Origin: an uncultured Anaerotruncus sp.
GTDB taxonomy: Bacteria > Bacillota > Clostridia > Oscillospirales > Ruminococcaceae
Length of the DNA: 8,483 nt
NCBI RefSeq assembly: GCF_902490045.1
Contig: NZ_CABUCJ010000082.1
Coordinates: 2,501-10,983 of the forward strand
Direction of reading: 5' to 3'
Positions within the stretch are counted from its first letter, which is position 1. Each line of letters begins with the position of its first letter. Below the pieces are notes generated by a model. That model saw only the letters and a list, made by a program, of their open reading frames with translations, searched no databases and was not told the origin of the DNA. The position numbers were made by a program, and so were the translations under genes. Below, one piece after another: positions 1-5,171 of this stretch.

Positions 1-50
1 GCCGTGCCGAAGGGCGGTACAATGCGAGGCCGCGGGGCCGAGCAGTGATC

Positions 51-180
51 GTGCCGAAGGCACACCGAATTGAGAATCCGCTGCCGGAGGCGGCGGGTCC
101 GCGAAGCGGACACAACCAAGGATCCAAAGGAGCCGGGCTCCTTTGAGCGCGTCGGCCGCAGGCCGCTTCGCCGTAAGGCG
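51..180. repeat. Run of short GC-rich hairpins upstream of the 5S gene
   Basis: No gene is supported in the first 190 bases. Five consecutive small palindromes are visible: 51-63 (GTGCC, loop GAA), 78-96 (8-bp stem with one G-T pair, loop GGA), 97-111 (GTCCGC, loop GAA), 125-145 (9-bp stem, 3-nt loop) and 153-165 (CGGCC, loop GCA). A sixth, weaker one lies at 169-180 (CGCC, loop GTAA). The 11-mer CGTGCCGAAGG occurs at 3-13 and again at 50-60. No end of 23S rRNA and no tRNA is recognisable here. The stretch could be a long 23S-5S spacer, RNA processing signals, or decayed intergenic repeats; I cannot choose between these. Confidence 0.55.
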
Positions 181-193
181 AGGAGCGCTTTAT

Positions 194-311
194 GGCTGGT
201 GTATATGACGCTGAGGTCCCACCTGTTCCCATCCCGAACACAGAAGTTAAGCTCAGCGGTGCCGAAAATACTTGGAGGGTGACTTCCCGGGAAGATAGGT
301 CTATGCCAGCT
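194..311 (+). rRNA. 5S ribosomal RNA
   Basis: This is the 5S rRNA of the large ribosomal subunit. The strongly conserved internal block CCCGAACACAGAAGTTAAGC sits at 233-252, preceded by the loop B/helix III stretch ACCTGTTCCCAT at 221-232. The two ends pair as helix I: GCTGG at 195-199 with CCAGC at 306-310, extended by weaker pairs inward. The length of about 118 nt is normal for the family. Exact ends are uncertain by a few bases. A rho-independent terminator follows directly. The preceding 190 bases do not contain a 23S 3' end, so the gene is either separated from 23S by a long spacer or free-standing. Confidence 0.95.
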
Positions 312-315
312 CCGC

Positions 316-346
316 AAAAGCAACGTCCTTTGGGCGTTGCTTTTTT
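316..346 (+). terminator. Rho-independent terminator after 5S rRNA
   Basis: A 10-bp perfect stem, AAAAGCAACG (316-325) with CGTTGCTTTT (335-344), encloses a 9-nt loop and continues into a run of six T (341-346). It starts five bases after the 5S 3' end and should end the rRNA transcript. Confidence 0.92.
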
Positions 347-387
347 GTTTTCCGCCCGCGTTTTTGTCCGCATCCCGATGGGACTCC

Positions 388-416
388 TTGCAGGAATCCC
401 CGGTTTAAGTTACACT
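388..416 (+). promoter_or_regulatory. Sigma-A-type promoter for the 442-1482 unit
   Basis: TTGCAG (388-393) and TACACT (411-416) are separated by exactly 17 bp. Each box matches its consensus at four of six positions. The predicted start of transcription lies about 20 bp before the ATG at 442. The promoter sits just after the 5S terminator and before a strong ribosome binding site. Confidence 0.65.
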
Positions 417-441
417 ATAGAGGGGAAAGGGAGGCGTCGGG

Positions 442-1185
442 ATGGAACAGCTGAGGACTTTTTATGAAGGGCACCGGCGGCTGGTACGGATTGCGGGCAC
501 GCTGCTTGCGGGACTGCTGATTCTCTGCTATCTGCTGGTCTTTTTCCAGCGGGGCGCGAACCTCTACGGCACCTTCCTGCGGCGGAAGGCGTCCCCCTAT
601 TCCGCCTCCGCCTGGACCTATAGCGGTAAAAGCCACTGGGGGAAGGTGCGTATCGACATTGAGGCGGTGGAGCAGAACGCCTACCGGCTGATCTATGCGC
701 TGCCCGGCAATCCCGAGCGAAATTACCTCGTGCGCTTTGCCGGGGCGGAGGACCGTTATGCCGAACGTCAGCTTGTGGTCAGCAGCGGCGGGGTGGAGCG
801 GTTCCGGGGAACCTACCGGTCGGACGGCCTCTTCCTCTACAATGAGCAGGGGGAGCCGATGCTCGATGTCAAGGCCTTTGTCTCCCACGATGGGGAAAAT
901 CCCTTTGCCGAGCGGGAGCCCTCCTATTACGAGATGGCCCAGCTTGCCTCCGGCAGCGGCGACACGGTGCGCGGCAACGGCGCGATCCTATTTCTGGCGC
1001 TTTTGATTGCCGTGGTTTGGGCGGTGGACCGCCACTGGCCGCGCCTCATTTTTGACCTACGGCACATGTGGTGGTGCGTAGGAGCCGAGCCGAGCGAGCT
1101 GTTTTTATCGGCGCAGCGGTTTTTATGGGTCGCGCTGCCTATTCTATCCGTCTTTCTGGCGCTCCTGGCGCTGATCATTCATTAA
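442..1185 (+). CDS. Three-helix membrane protein of unknown function (C-terminal part resembles DUF6199)
   Basis: The product is 247 aa and I do not recognise a function. A basic N-terminus is followed by a hydrophobic helix at about residues 15-35. A soluble domain rich in charged and aromatic residues spans about 40-178. Two more hydrophobic helices lie at about 180-195 and 227-246. The soluble part is probably extracytoplasmic, given helix 1 with an Arg-rich leading side. The C-terminal stretch with GAEPSE (214-219) between the last two helices recalls small DUF6199 membrane proteins; this is from memory and weak. The start is supported by AAAGGGAGG (426-434) seven bases before ATG. The next gene begins 15 bases after the stop, so the two are probably cotranscribed from the promoter at 388-416 and end at the terminator at 1500-1536. 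Confidence 0.8.
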   Translation: MEQLRTFYEGHRRLVRIAGTLLAGLLILCYLLVFFQRGANLYGTFLRRKASPYSASAWTYSGKSHWGKVRIDIEAVEQNAYRLIYALPGNPERNYLVRFAGAEDRYAERQLVVSSGGVERFRGTYRSDGLFLYNEQGEPMLDVKAFVSHDGENPFAEREPSYYEMAQLASGSGDTVRGNGAILFLALLIAVVWAVDRHWPRLIFDLRHMWWCVGAEPSELFLSAQRFLWVALPILSVFLALLALIIH

Positions 1186-1200
1186 GGGGAGGAAACAGAG

Positions 1201-1482
1201 TTGAACCAGTTCCATCCAAACCGGACAAACGCTTCCGGAGCGCTCTTCTTTGGCATCGCGGCGCTGCTCAGTTCGCTGATGGGCGACATTATGACCGCTC
1301 TCGTGCTGGGGGTCGCGGGAATTTTCCTCGGGGTCGTCACGCGGAAATACGCCGCGCCCGACGAGGGCGGCGGGATCCCGATCACGGGGATCGCCCTGTC
1401 GGCAGCCGGGATTTTGATGGCCGGGCTGATCTTCGCGCTGCTCATGGTGGGCGGCTTCGCCGCGCCTGCGGCGGGACTTTGA
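1201..1482 (+). CDS. Small integral membrane protein, DUF4190-like
   Basis: The product is a 93-aa very hydrophobic protein that starts at TTG. The start is supported by AAGGGGAGG (1184-1192), overlapping the stop of the preceding gene and eight bases before TTG. Hydrophobic segments lie at about residues 12-27, 30-46 and 60-85, with a short polar, Gly-rich and acidic loop at 47-58. The pattern of Gly/Ala-rich helices with GIALSAAGI (63-71) resembles DUF4190-type small membrane proteins, whose role is not established. It is the second gene of a two-gene unit with the 247-aa membrane protein and is followed at once by a strong terminator, which suggests the two may act together at the membrane. 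No catalytic residues are visible. Confidence 0.75.
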   Translation: MNQFHPNRTNASGALFFGIAALLSSLMGDIMTALVLGVAGIFLGVVTRKYAAPDEGGGIPITGIALSAAGILMAGLIFALLMVGGFAAPAAGL

Positions 1483-1499
1483 ATCCGGTTTCCGTCCAG

Positions 1500-1536
1500 G
1501 GGCGCGCCCGCAAAAAAAAGCGGGCGCGCCCTTTTT
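1500..1536 (+). terminator. Strong rho-independent terminator after the membrane-protein pair
   Basis: A perfect 12-bp GC-only stem (1500-1511 with 1520-1531) closes an all-A 8-nt loop and runs into five T (1532-1536). It lies 18 bases after the stop at 1482 and insulates the nrdJ promoter that begins six bases later. Confidence 0.95.
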
Positions 1537-1541
1537 GGGTA

Positions 1542-1570
1542 TTGCGGAGCAAAAGCGTATATGATACAAT
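1542..1570 (+). promoter_or_regulatory. nrdJ promoter
   Basis: TTGCGG (1542-1547) and TACAAT (1565-1570) are spaced by exactly 17 bp; the -10 box matches five of six consensus bases. The predicted start is near 1577, giving a leader of about 50 nt before ATG 1628. There is no room for a cobalamin riboswitch in this leader. The -10 box lies inside the proposed NrdR box. Confidence 0.8.
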
Positions 1571-1579
1571 ATCTTGTGT
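1564..1579 (+). promoter_or_regulatory. NrdR box 1
   Basis: The 16-mer ATACAATATCTTGTGT matches the published NrdR-box consensus (acaCwAtATaTwGtgt, quoted from memory) at 14 of 16 positions. NrdR is the zinc-finger/ATP-cone repressor of ribonucleotide reductase genes in many bacteria. Here the site covers the -10 box and the predicted start of nrdJ transcription, the normal arrangement for repression. Confidence 0.8.
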
Positions 1580-1595
1580 CGGATATTCTATATTA

Positions 1596-1611
1596 GGCGA
1601 CTATCTTGTGG
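1596..1611 (+). promoter_or_regulatory. Degenerate NrdR box 2
   Basis: This lies exactly 32 bp downstream of box 1, about three helical turns and the usual spacing of paired NrdR sites. Only the right half is conserved: TATCTTGTGG here against TATCTTGTGT in box 1. It matches 9 of 16 consensus positions overall. On its own it would not be called; its spacing makes it credible. Confidence 0.5.
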
Positions 1612-1627
1612 TAGAGGAAGGGACAAT

Positions 1628-3877
1628 ATGAAAATCGGCAAGAATGCGATCACCGTATTGGAAAAGCGGTATTTGAAGAAGGACGAAAACGGGAAGAATA
1701 TTGAAACGGTCGAGCAGATGTTTCGCCGCGTGGCGGATGCGATTGCGTCCGCGGACGCCGCCTATGACGACAAGGCGGACGTCAAAAAGCTGTCCGACCG
1801 GTTTTACGAGCTGATGACCAACCTGGAGTTTCTCCCCAACTCCCCGACGCTGATGAACGCGGGCAAGGATCTCGGCCAGCTTTCCGCCTGCTTCGTGCTG
1901 CCGGTGGGCGACTCGATGGAGGAGATTTTCGAGGCGATCAAGCAGGCCGCGCTGATCCACAAGTCGGGCGGCGGCACCGGGTTTTCCTTCTCCCGCCTGC
2001 GCGCCTCGGGCGCGACGGTGCGCAGCACCGGCGGCGTGGCGAGCGGTCCGGTCAGCTTCATGCGCGTCTTCAACATGGCCACCGAAGCGGTCAAGCAGGG
2101 CGGCACCCGGCGCGGCGCGAATATGGGCATCCTGCGGGTGGACCACCCGGATATCCTCGAGTTCATCGACTGCAAAAAGAACAACGCCGACATCACCAAC
2201 TTCAACATCTCGGTGGGAATCACCGAGGCGTTCATGCGGGCGGTGCAGAACGGCGACTCCTATGAGCTGGTCGACCCCAAGAGCAAACAGGCGGTCGGCG
2301 AGCTGGAGGCGCGCGAGGTCTTCCATAAAATTGTCGAGAGCGCGTGGCGCAACGGCGAGCCGGGCATCATCTTCCTCGACCGCCTCAACCGGGACAACGT
2401 CGTCCCCTCGCAGGGGGAGATCGAGAGCACCAACCCCTGCGGCGAACAGCCGCTGCTGCCCTATGAGTCGTGCAACCTCGGCTCGATCAACCTCGTCACC
2501 ATGCTGGCGAAGGACAAGAACGGCTGGCGGATCGATTATAAGAAACTCGAGCGGACGGTCGAGGACGCAGTGCACTTCCTCGACAACGTCATCGACGTGA
2601 ACAAATATCCCTTGGAGGAGATCGACTTCACCACCAAGCAGACCCGCAAAATCGGGCTTGGCGTGATGGGCTGGTCGGACATGCTCGCCTATCTGGGCCT
2701 CTCCTACAATTCCGAGGAGGCGGTCGCCCTCGCGGGCGAGGTGATGAAGTTCATCACCGAGACGGGCCGCCGCGCCTCCGCGCGGCTCGCCAAGGCGCGC
2801 GGCGCCTTCCCGCTCTTTGGGGAGAGCATCTTCGCCGCCGGGGAACCGCTGCGCAACGCCACGATCACCACCATCGCGCCCACCGGCACCCTGTCGATCA
2901 TCGCGGGCTGCTCGTCGGGCGTGGAGCCGGTGTTCGCCTATGTCTTCATCCGCAACGTCATGGACGGCACCGAGATGATCGAGGTGAACCCCGTGCTGCG
3001 TGAAATCCTTGAGGCGCGCGGACTCTACAGCGACGAGTTGATGAAGAAGATTGCCGCCGAGGGCACCCTCCAGCACATCGACGAGATTCCCGACGACATC
3101 AAGCGGGTATTCGTCTGCTCCCACGATGTGAGCCCCCTCTATCACGTCAAGATGCAGGCGGCCTTCCAGAGGCATACCGACAACGCCGTTTCCAAGACGG
3201 TCAACTTTGCGCATGACGCGACGATGGAGGACGTCGAAGAGGTCTATATGCTCGCCTATGAGCTCGACTGCAAGGGCGTCACGATCTACCGCGACGGCAG
3301 CCGCGCCGAACAGGTGCTCAACATCGGTTCGGTGAAGAAGGAGGGCGAAACGGAAGCTCCGCCCGCCATGCGCACCGACATCCGCCCGCGGCCCCGCCCG
3401 GAGGTCACCTGCGGCCTGACCGAGCGGATGAAGATCGGGTGCGGGAACCTGTATGTCACGGTCAACTACGACGAGCACGGCATCTGCGAGGTGTTCACCT
3501 CCACCGGCAAGGCGGGCGGCTGTCCCTCCCAGTCGGAGGCGACCGCGCGGCTGGTGTCGATCGCGCTGCGTTCGGGCGTCTCGATCGACGAGATCCTGGA
3601 CCAGCTCCGCGGCATCCGCTGCCCCTCCACTATCCGCCACGCGGGGATGAAGTGCACCTCCTGCCCCGACGCGATCGCTCGCGTCATCAAAAAGACCGCC
3701 GACATGATCGAGCAGCAGAAGCTCGGCCTGCCCGCCGCGGAACCCGTCCGCCCCGAGGCGCCCGCCTCCGGCGCGGCGGCCCTCAACGCGAAATTCTGCC
3801 CCGAGTGCGGCAGCGCCCTCGAGCATGAGGGCGGCTGCGTGAGCTGCCGCAGCTGCGGATACTCCAAGTGTAACTAA
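1628..3877 (+). CDS. nrdJ: Adenosylcobalamin-dependent (class II) ribonucleoside-diphosphate reductase
   Basis: This cytosolic enzyme reduces ribonucleotides to deoxyribonucleotides, using B12 coenzyme to create a thiyl radical, so it needs no oxygen. The product is 749 aa. The radical-site motif NPCGE is at residues 269-273 (Asn269, Cys271, Glu273). The redox cysteine pair is Cys88 (LSACF) and Cys282 (ESCNLGS), and the phosphate-binding PTGT is at 418-421. A TSCPD segment precedes the tail. The last 27 residues form a Cys-rich zinc-ribbon-like tail (Cys724, 727, 737, 740, 743, 748) that carries the reducing thiols in this family. No N-terminal ATP-cone is evident. ATG 1628 is preferred over an upstream in-frame TTG at 1574: it follows GAGGAAGGG, and the TTG lies at or upstream of the predicted transcript start. 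The gene is single, with its own promoter and NrdR sites. Confidence 0.98.
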   Translation: MKIGKNAITVLEKRYLKKDENGKNIETVEQMFRRVADAIASADAAYDDKADVKKLSDRFYELMTNLEFLPNSPTLMNAGKDLGQLSACFVLPVGDSMEEIFEAIKQAALIHKSGGGTGFSFSRLRASGATVRSTGGVASGPVSFMRVFNMATEAVKQGGTRRGANMGILRVDHPDILEFIDCKKNNADITNFNISVGITEAFMRAVQNGDSYELVDPKSKQAVGELEAREVFHKIVESAWRNGEPGIIFLDRLNRDNVVPSQGEIESTNPCGEQPLLPYESCNLGSINLVTMLAKDKNGWRIDYKKLERTVEDAVHFLDNVIDVNKYPLEEIDFTTKQTRKIGLGVMGWSDMLAYLGLSYNSEEAVALAGEVMKFITETGRRASARLAKARGAFPLFGESIFAAGEPLRNATITTIAPTGTLSIIAGCSSGVEPVFAYVFIRNVMDGTEMIEVNPVLREILEARGLYSDELMKKIAAEGTLQHIDEIPDDIKRVFVCSHDVSPLYHVKMQAAFQRHTDNAVSKTVNFAHDATMEDVEEVYMLAYELDCKGVTIYRDGSRAEQVLNIGSVKKEGETEAPPAMRTDIRPRPRPEVTCGLTERMKIGCGNLYVTVNYDEHGICEVFTSTGKAGGCPSQSEATARLVSIALRSGVSIDEILDQLRGIRCPSTIRHAGMKCTSCPDAIARVIKKTADMIEQQKLGLPAAEPVRPEAPASGAAALNAKFCPECGSALEHEGGCVSCRSCGYSKCN

Positions 3878-3884
3878 CGGCGTG

Positions 3885-3914
3885 CGTCATTTTGGGCTCC
3901 CGACCAAAATGACG
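3885..3914. repeat. 11-bp inverted repeat after nrdJ
   Basis: CGTCATTTTGG (3885-3895) pairs perfectly with CCAAAATGACG (3904-3914) around an 8-nt loop, starting eight bases after the nrdJ stop. There is no T-run on either strand, so it is not a standard terminator. It may stabilise the nrdJ mRNA 3' end or be an intergenic repeat. Confidence 0.7.
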
Positions 3915-3934
3915 TTGAGGAAGGGCGGGACTGC

Positions 3935-4018
3935 CCGGCGCTTTGCGCCGGAGCGCCGCGCTGCGGCGACGCCCGCCCGGCACGCCGCATGGGGGAGGGT
4001 CAGCGGCCCTCCCCCATG
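3935..4018. repeat. Two further hairpins between nrdJ and the terminator
   Basis: The first is a 7-bp stem at 3935-3951 (CCGGCGC, loop TTT). The second is a 12-bp perfect stem, CATGGGGGAGGG (3988-3999) with its complement at 4007-4018, around a 7-nt loop. Neither is followed by a T-run. I see no gene in 3878-4110; these hairpins plus the terminator account for most of it. Confidence 0.6.
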
Positions 4019-4047
4019 TGCCCCCACCCGGTAAGCGCTCATGGCAG

Positions 4048-4079
4048 AGGCGGCCACCCTTGCGGGTGGCCGCCTTTTT
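4048..4079 (+). terminator. Rho-independent terminator, plus strand
   Basis: A perfect 12-bp stem (4048-4059 with 4064-4075) has a TTGC loop and a tract of five T (4075-4079). It lies about 170 bp after the nrdJ stop and would stop nrdJ readthrough before it enters the oppositely oriented small gene. Read on the minus strand it has no T-tract, so it is not clearly bidirectional. Confidence 0.9.
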
Positions 4080-4110
4080 ATCCAGCGCGGACCCGTGGGG
4101 CAGGGCGGCG

Positions 4111-4374
4111 TCAAAGCCCGGCGGAGGCCGCCAGTCGCGCCCGCAGCCGCCAGCCCCCGGCAAACGCTGCCGCGGCCGTGCGGCCACACAGCGCGGCCTG
4201 CGCGTCTTCGACGCGCAGCAGCAAACGCCGCTGGCGTTTGCTGAGCGTTTGCCGGAGCGCCTCGCGCGCCGCGTCGTATTCGTTCGCCGCCTCGTTGTAC
4301 TCCGGCGTGTTGCGGCAGCGGTCCTCAATGAAGGACAACCGCTCAAGATAAAGCTCCTCTAAAATGTCAGACAT
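4111..4374 (-). CDS. Small DUF6809-like protein of unknown function
   Basis: The product is 87 aa, highly charged and mostly helical. The N-terminal ILEELY (4-9), the spaced SEY-like position PEYNEAANEY (40-49 region), the central helix with RVEDAQAAL, and the C-terminal FAGGWRLRARL match the general layout of DUF6809. That family consists of short proteins often found next to phage or plasmid regulators in Clostridia; the assignment is from memory. No function is established. The start is fixed by AAGGAGG (4384-4390, minus strand) nine bases before ATG at 4374. It is divergent from the XRE gene and shares two palindromic operators with it. The minus-strand promoter TTGCAA-17-TATAAT lies within the shared region. 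The C-terminal half is richer in Ala and Arg than the N-terminal half. Confidence 0.75.
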   Translation of the reverse strand: MSDILEELYLERLSFIEDRCRNTPEYNEAANEYDAAREALRQTLSKRQRRLLLRVEDAQAALCGRTAAAAFAGGWRLRARLAASAGL

Positions 4375-4388
4375 GGCATTTTCCCTCC

Positions 4389-4418
4389 TTTTGCAGACAC
4401 CGATTGGTGTCTGCAAAA
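4389..4418. promoter_or_regulatory. Palindromic operator O1 of the divergent pair
   Basis: TTTTGCAGACACC (4389-4401) is a perfect inverted repeat of 4406-4418 around GATT. It contains the core ACACC-N4-GGTGT at 4397-4410. It covers the predicted start of the minus-strand transcript and touches the ribosome binding site of the DUF6809-like gene. The likely ligand is the adjacent XRE protein. Confidence 0.75.
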
Positions 4419-4419
4419 T

Positions 4420-4447
4420 CAATTATACACCAAACGGTGTATAATTG
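4420..4447. promoter_or_regulatory. Palindromic operator O2 of the divergent pair
   Basis: CAATTATACACC (4420-4431) is a perfect inverted repeat of 4436-4447 around AAAC, with the same ACACC-N4-GGTGT core at 4427-4440. Its centre is exactly 30 bp from that of O1, about three helical turns. It contains a TATAAT on each strand, so one bound dimer could block both divergent promoters. Confidence 0.78.
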
Positions 4448-4450
4448 CAA
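4422..4450 (-). promoter_or_regulatory. Promoter of the DUF6809-like gene
   Basis: On the minus strand TTGCAA (4450 to 4445) and a perfect TATAAT (4427 to 4422) are separated by exactly 17 bp. The predicted start is near 4415, about 40 nt before the ATG. The promoter is embedded in operator O2. Confidence 0.78.
4440..4445 (+). promoter_or_regulatory. Probable -10 box of the XRE gene
   Basis: A perfect TATAAT lies 33 bases before the ATG, in the right arm of O2. The -35 position (AATCAA at 4417-4422) is poor, so this promoter is likely weaker than the opposing one. GATAAT at 4454-4459 is an alternative -10, also without a good -35. Confidence 0.45.
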
Positions 4451-4478
4451 TCAGATAATAGCAGTTGGGGGAGGAAAA

Positions 4479-4712
4479 ATGGCAAAGTATGTTCGGATTC
4501 GTGACCTTCGAGAGGACCGTGACAAAACGCAGCAGCAATTGGCAGACGAGCTGGGTATGTATAAAACCACCTATGCCCGTTATGAGCAGGGAGAACGGGA
4601 ACCGCCATTTGCATTTATGATTCAACTGGCGCAATACTATGGTGTGAGCCTCGACTATCTGGCGGGGTTGACGGACCCGGTGAAGCCGCCGACGGAAAAC
4701 AACCTCCCGTAG
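4479..4712 (+). CDS. XRE/Cro-C1-type helix-turn-helix repressor
   Basis: The product is 77 aa, essentially one DNA-binding domain. The helix-turn-helix runs over about residues 17-39: TQQQLADEL (18-26) is the positioning helix and MYKTTYARYEQG (27-38) the recognition region. It is followed by the family's usual PPFAFMIQLAQYYGVSLDYLAGLTD stretch, given here only by its ends (42-66). The short tail has no partner or ligand domain, so it probably works as a simple dimeric repressor. ATG 4479 is chosen because GGGGGAGG (4467-4474) lies four bases upstream and the domain begins right after it. It is divergent from the DUF6809-like gene and separated from it by two palindromes, which suggests autoregulation. 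It uses more AT-rich codons than nrdJ, consistent with transfer from a mobile element, though no integrase or phage gene is in the window. Confidence 0.93.
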   Translation: MAKYVRIRDLREDRDKTQQQLADELGMYKTTYARYEQGEREPPFAFMIQLAQYYGVSLDYLAGLTDPVKPPTENNLP

Positions 4713-4774
4713 GGACGCTCGATGAGGAGCCGCCTTTGGCGGCGGGGCTTGCCGGGACCCGCCCCGGCAGGCGG

Positions 4775-4804
4775 GTCGACTTCTTGCTCGCCCAAGAAGT
4801 CGAC
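4775..4804. repeat. Hairpin A, CTTG-TCGCC-CAAG family
   Basis: GTCGACTTCTTG (4775-4786) pairs perfectly with 4793-4804 around the loop CTCGCC. Its core is nearly the same as that of the hairpin at 5137-5166 in the same orientation. It shares three bases (4775-4777) with the hairpin at 4756-4777, so the two full stems cannot form together. Confidence 0.7.
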
Positions 4805-4816
4805 GGAAGAAGGGCG

Positions 4817-4869
4817 CTCAAGGGGGGCTCACTTGAAGAAGGCAGGGCGCAAAGCTCGCCCCCCTTGAG
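4817..4869. repeat. 12-bp inverted repeat with a 29-nt loop
   Basis: CTCAAGGGGGGC (4817-4828) is perfectly complementary to 4858-4869. The arms enclose 29 nt. No T-run follows on either strand. Confidence 0.6.
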
Positions 4870-5059
4870 AATCCCCCCTCCGCTCACGTCCAGCCAACTG
4901 CATATAGAAGGCGCGTGCGAGCGTACCCGCCGGGAAGCGGACGTGTCTCCCCGAAAGCACTTTTGGTAGGGTTCCGGAGACTCTCGGGCAGAGGCATTGC
5001 GCCCGCGGCGCGGCGGCTGGCGGGATGCTGTACACTCGTTCATTGATCTGTGTCACGGG

Positions 5060-5097
5060 CGCCGCCGACTTTGGCCGAAGGCCAACCGGAGGCGGCG
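5060..5097. repeat. Two-tier hairpin
   Basis: The outer stem CGCCGCC (5060-5066) pairs with GGCGGCG (5091-5097). The inner stem TTGGCC (5071-5076) pairs with GGCCAA (5080-5085) around a GAA loop. The tiers are separated by a small internal loop. The GAA-capped inner hairpin resembles those upstream of the 5S gene. Confidence 0.6.
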
Positions 5098-5136
5098 TGG
5101 GGTCGCAGGGGCGATAGCCCCTCGCGCCCTTCTTTG

Positions 5137-5166
5137 GTTCCTTTCTTGTTCGCCCAAGAAAGGAAC
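5137..5166. repeat. Hairpin B, CTTG-TCGCC-CAAG family
   Basis: GTTCCTTTCTTG (5137-5148) pairs perfectly with 5155-5166 around the loop TTCGCC. It shares the apical part (TTCTTG, YTCGCC, CAAGAA) with hairpin A at 4775-4804, but the lower stem has different, still paired, bases. It ends six bases before the tandem array. Confidence 0.7.
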
Positions 5167-5171
5167 TCGCT

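Larger units (their letters stand above)
4713..5171. other. Gene-free, hairpin-rich intergenic block
   Basis: No gene is supported. Open frames across this block lack ribosome binding sites and have low-complexity products. Inverted repeats seen are: 4729-4743 (GCCGCC, loop TTT), 4756-4777 (8-bp stem), 4775-4804, 4817-4869, 5060-5097 and 5137-5166. A weak GTCTCC/GGAGAC pairing also occurs at 4945-4981. None carries a T-run, so there is no standard terminator for the XRE gene. A degenerate inverted piece of the downstream tandem repeat lies at 4716-4755. Positions 4870-5059 show nothing else that I can name; a structured RNA or decayed mobile DNA are both possible. Confidence 0.6.

Noticed and set aside
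1..190. 3' end of 23S rRNA upstream of 5S
   Set aside because: None of the conserved 23S 3'-end sequence is recognisable; the stretch is a run of small hairpins.
415..888. 157-codon minus-strand frame opposite the 247-aa membrane protein
   Set aside because: No ribosome binding site or domain; the plus-strand gene has a promoter, ribosome binding site and clear membrane helices.
1483..1627. Possible cobalamin riboswitch before nrdJ
   Set aside because: Only about 50 nt lie between the predicted transcript start and ATG, and no B12-box-like motif is visible; NrdR sites explain the region better.
1574..1627. Alternative upstream TTG start for nrdJ
   Set aside because: It lies inside the NrdR box at or before the predicted transcript start and has no ribosome binding site; ATG 1628 has one.
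1601..3826. Very long open frame (741 codons) on the minus strand opposite nrdJ
   Set aside because: It is a shadow of the high-GC codon pattern of nrdJ; its product is rich in Arg, Ala, Gly, Asp and His repeats with no domain, and nrdJ is certain on the plus strand.
3943..4362. Plus-strand frames opposite the DUF6809-like gene
   Set aside because: They cross the terminator and hairpins and lack ribosome binding sites; the minus-strand gene has a strong ribosome binding site and promoter.
4615..5056. Minus-strand frames of 142 and 75 codons across the gene-free block
   Set aside because: They run through the strong hairpins, lack ribosome binding sites, have Ser/Pro/Arg-rich products, and one overlaps the XRE coding end.
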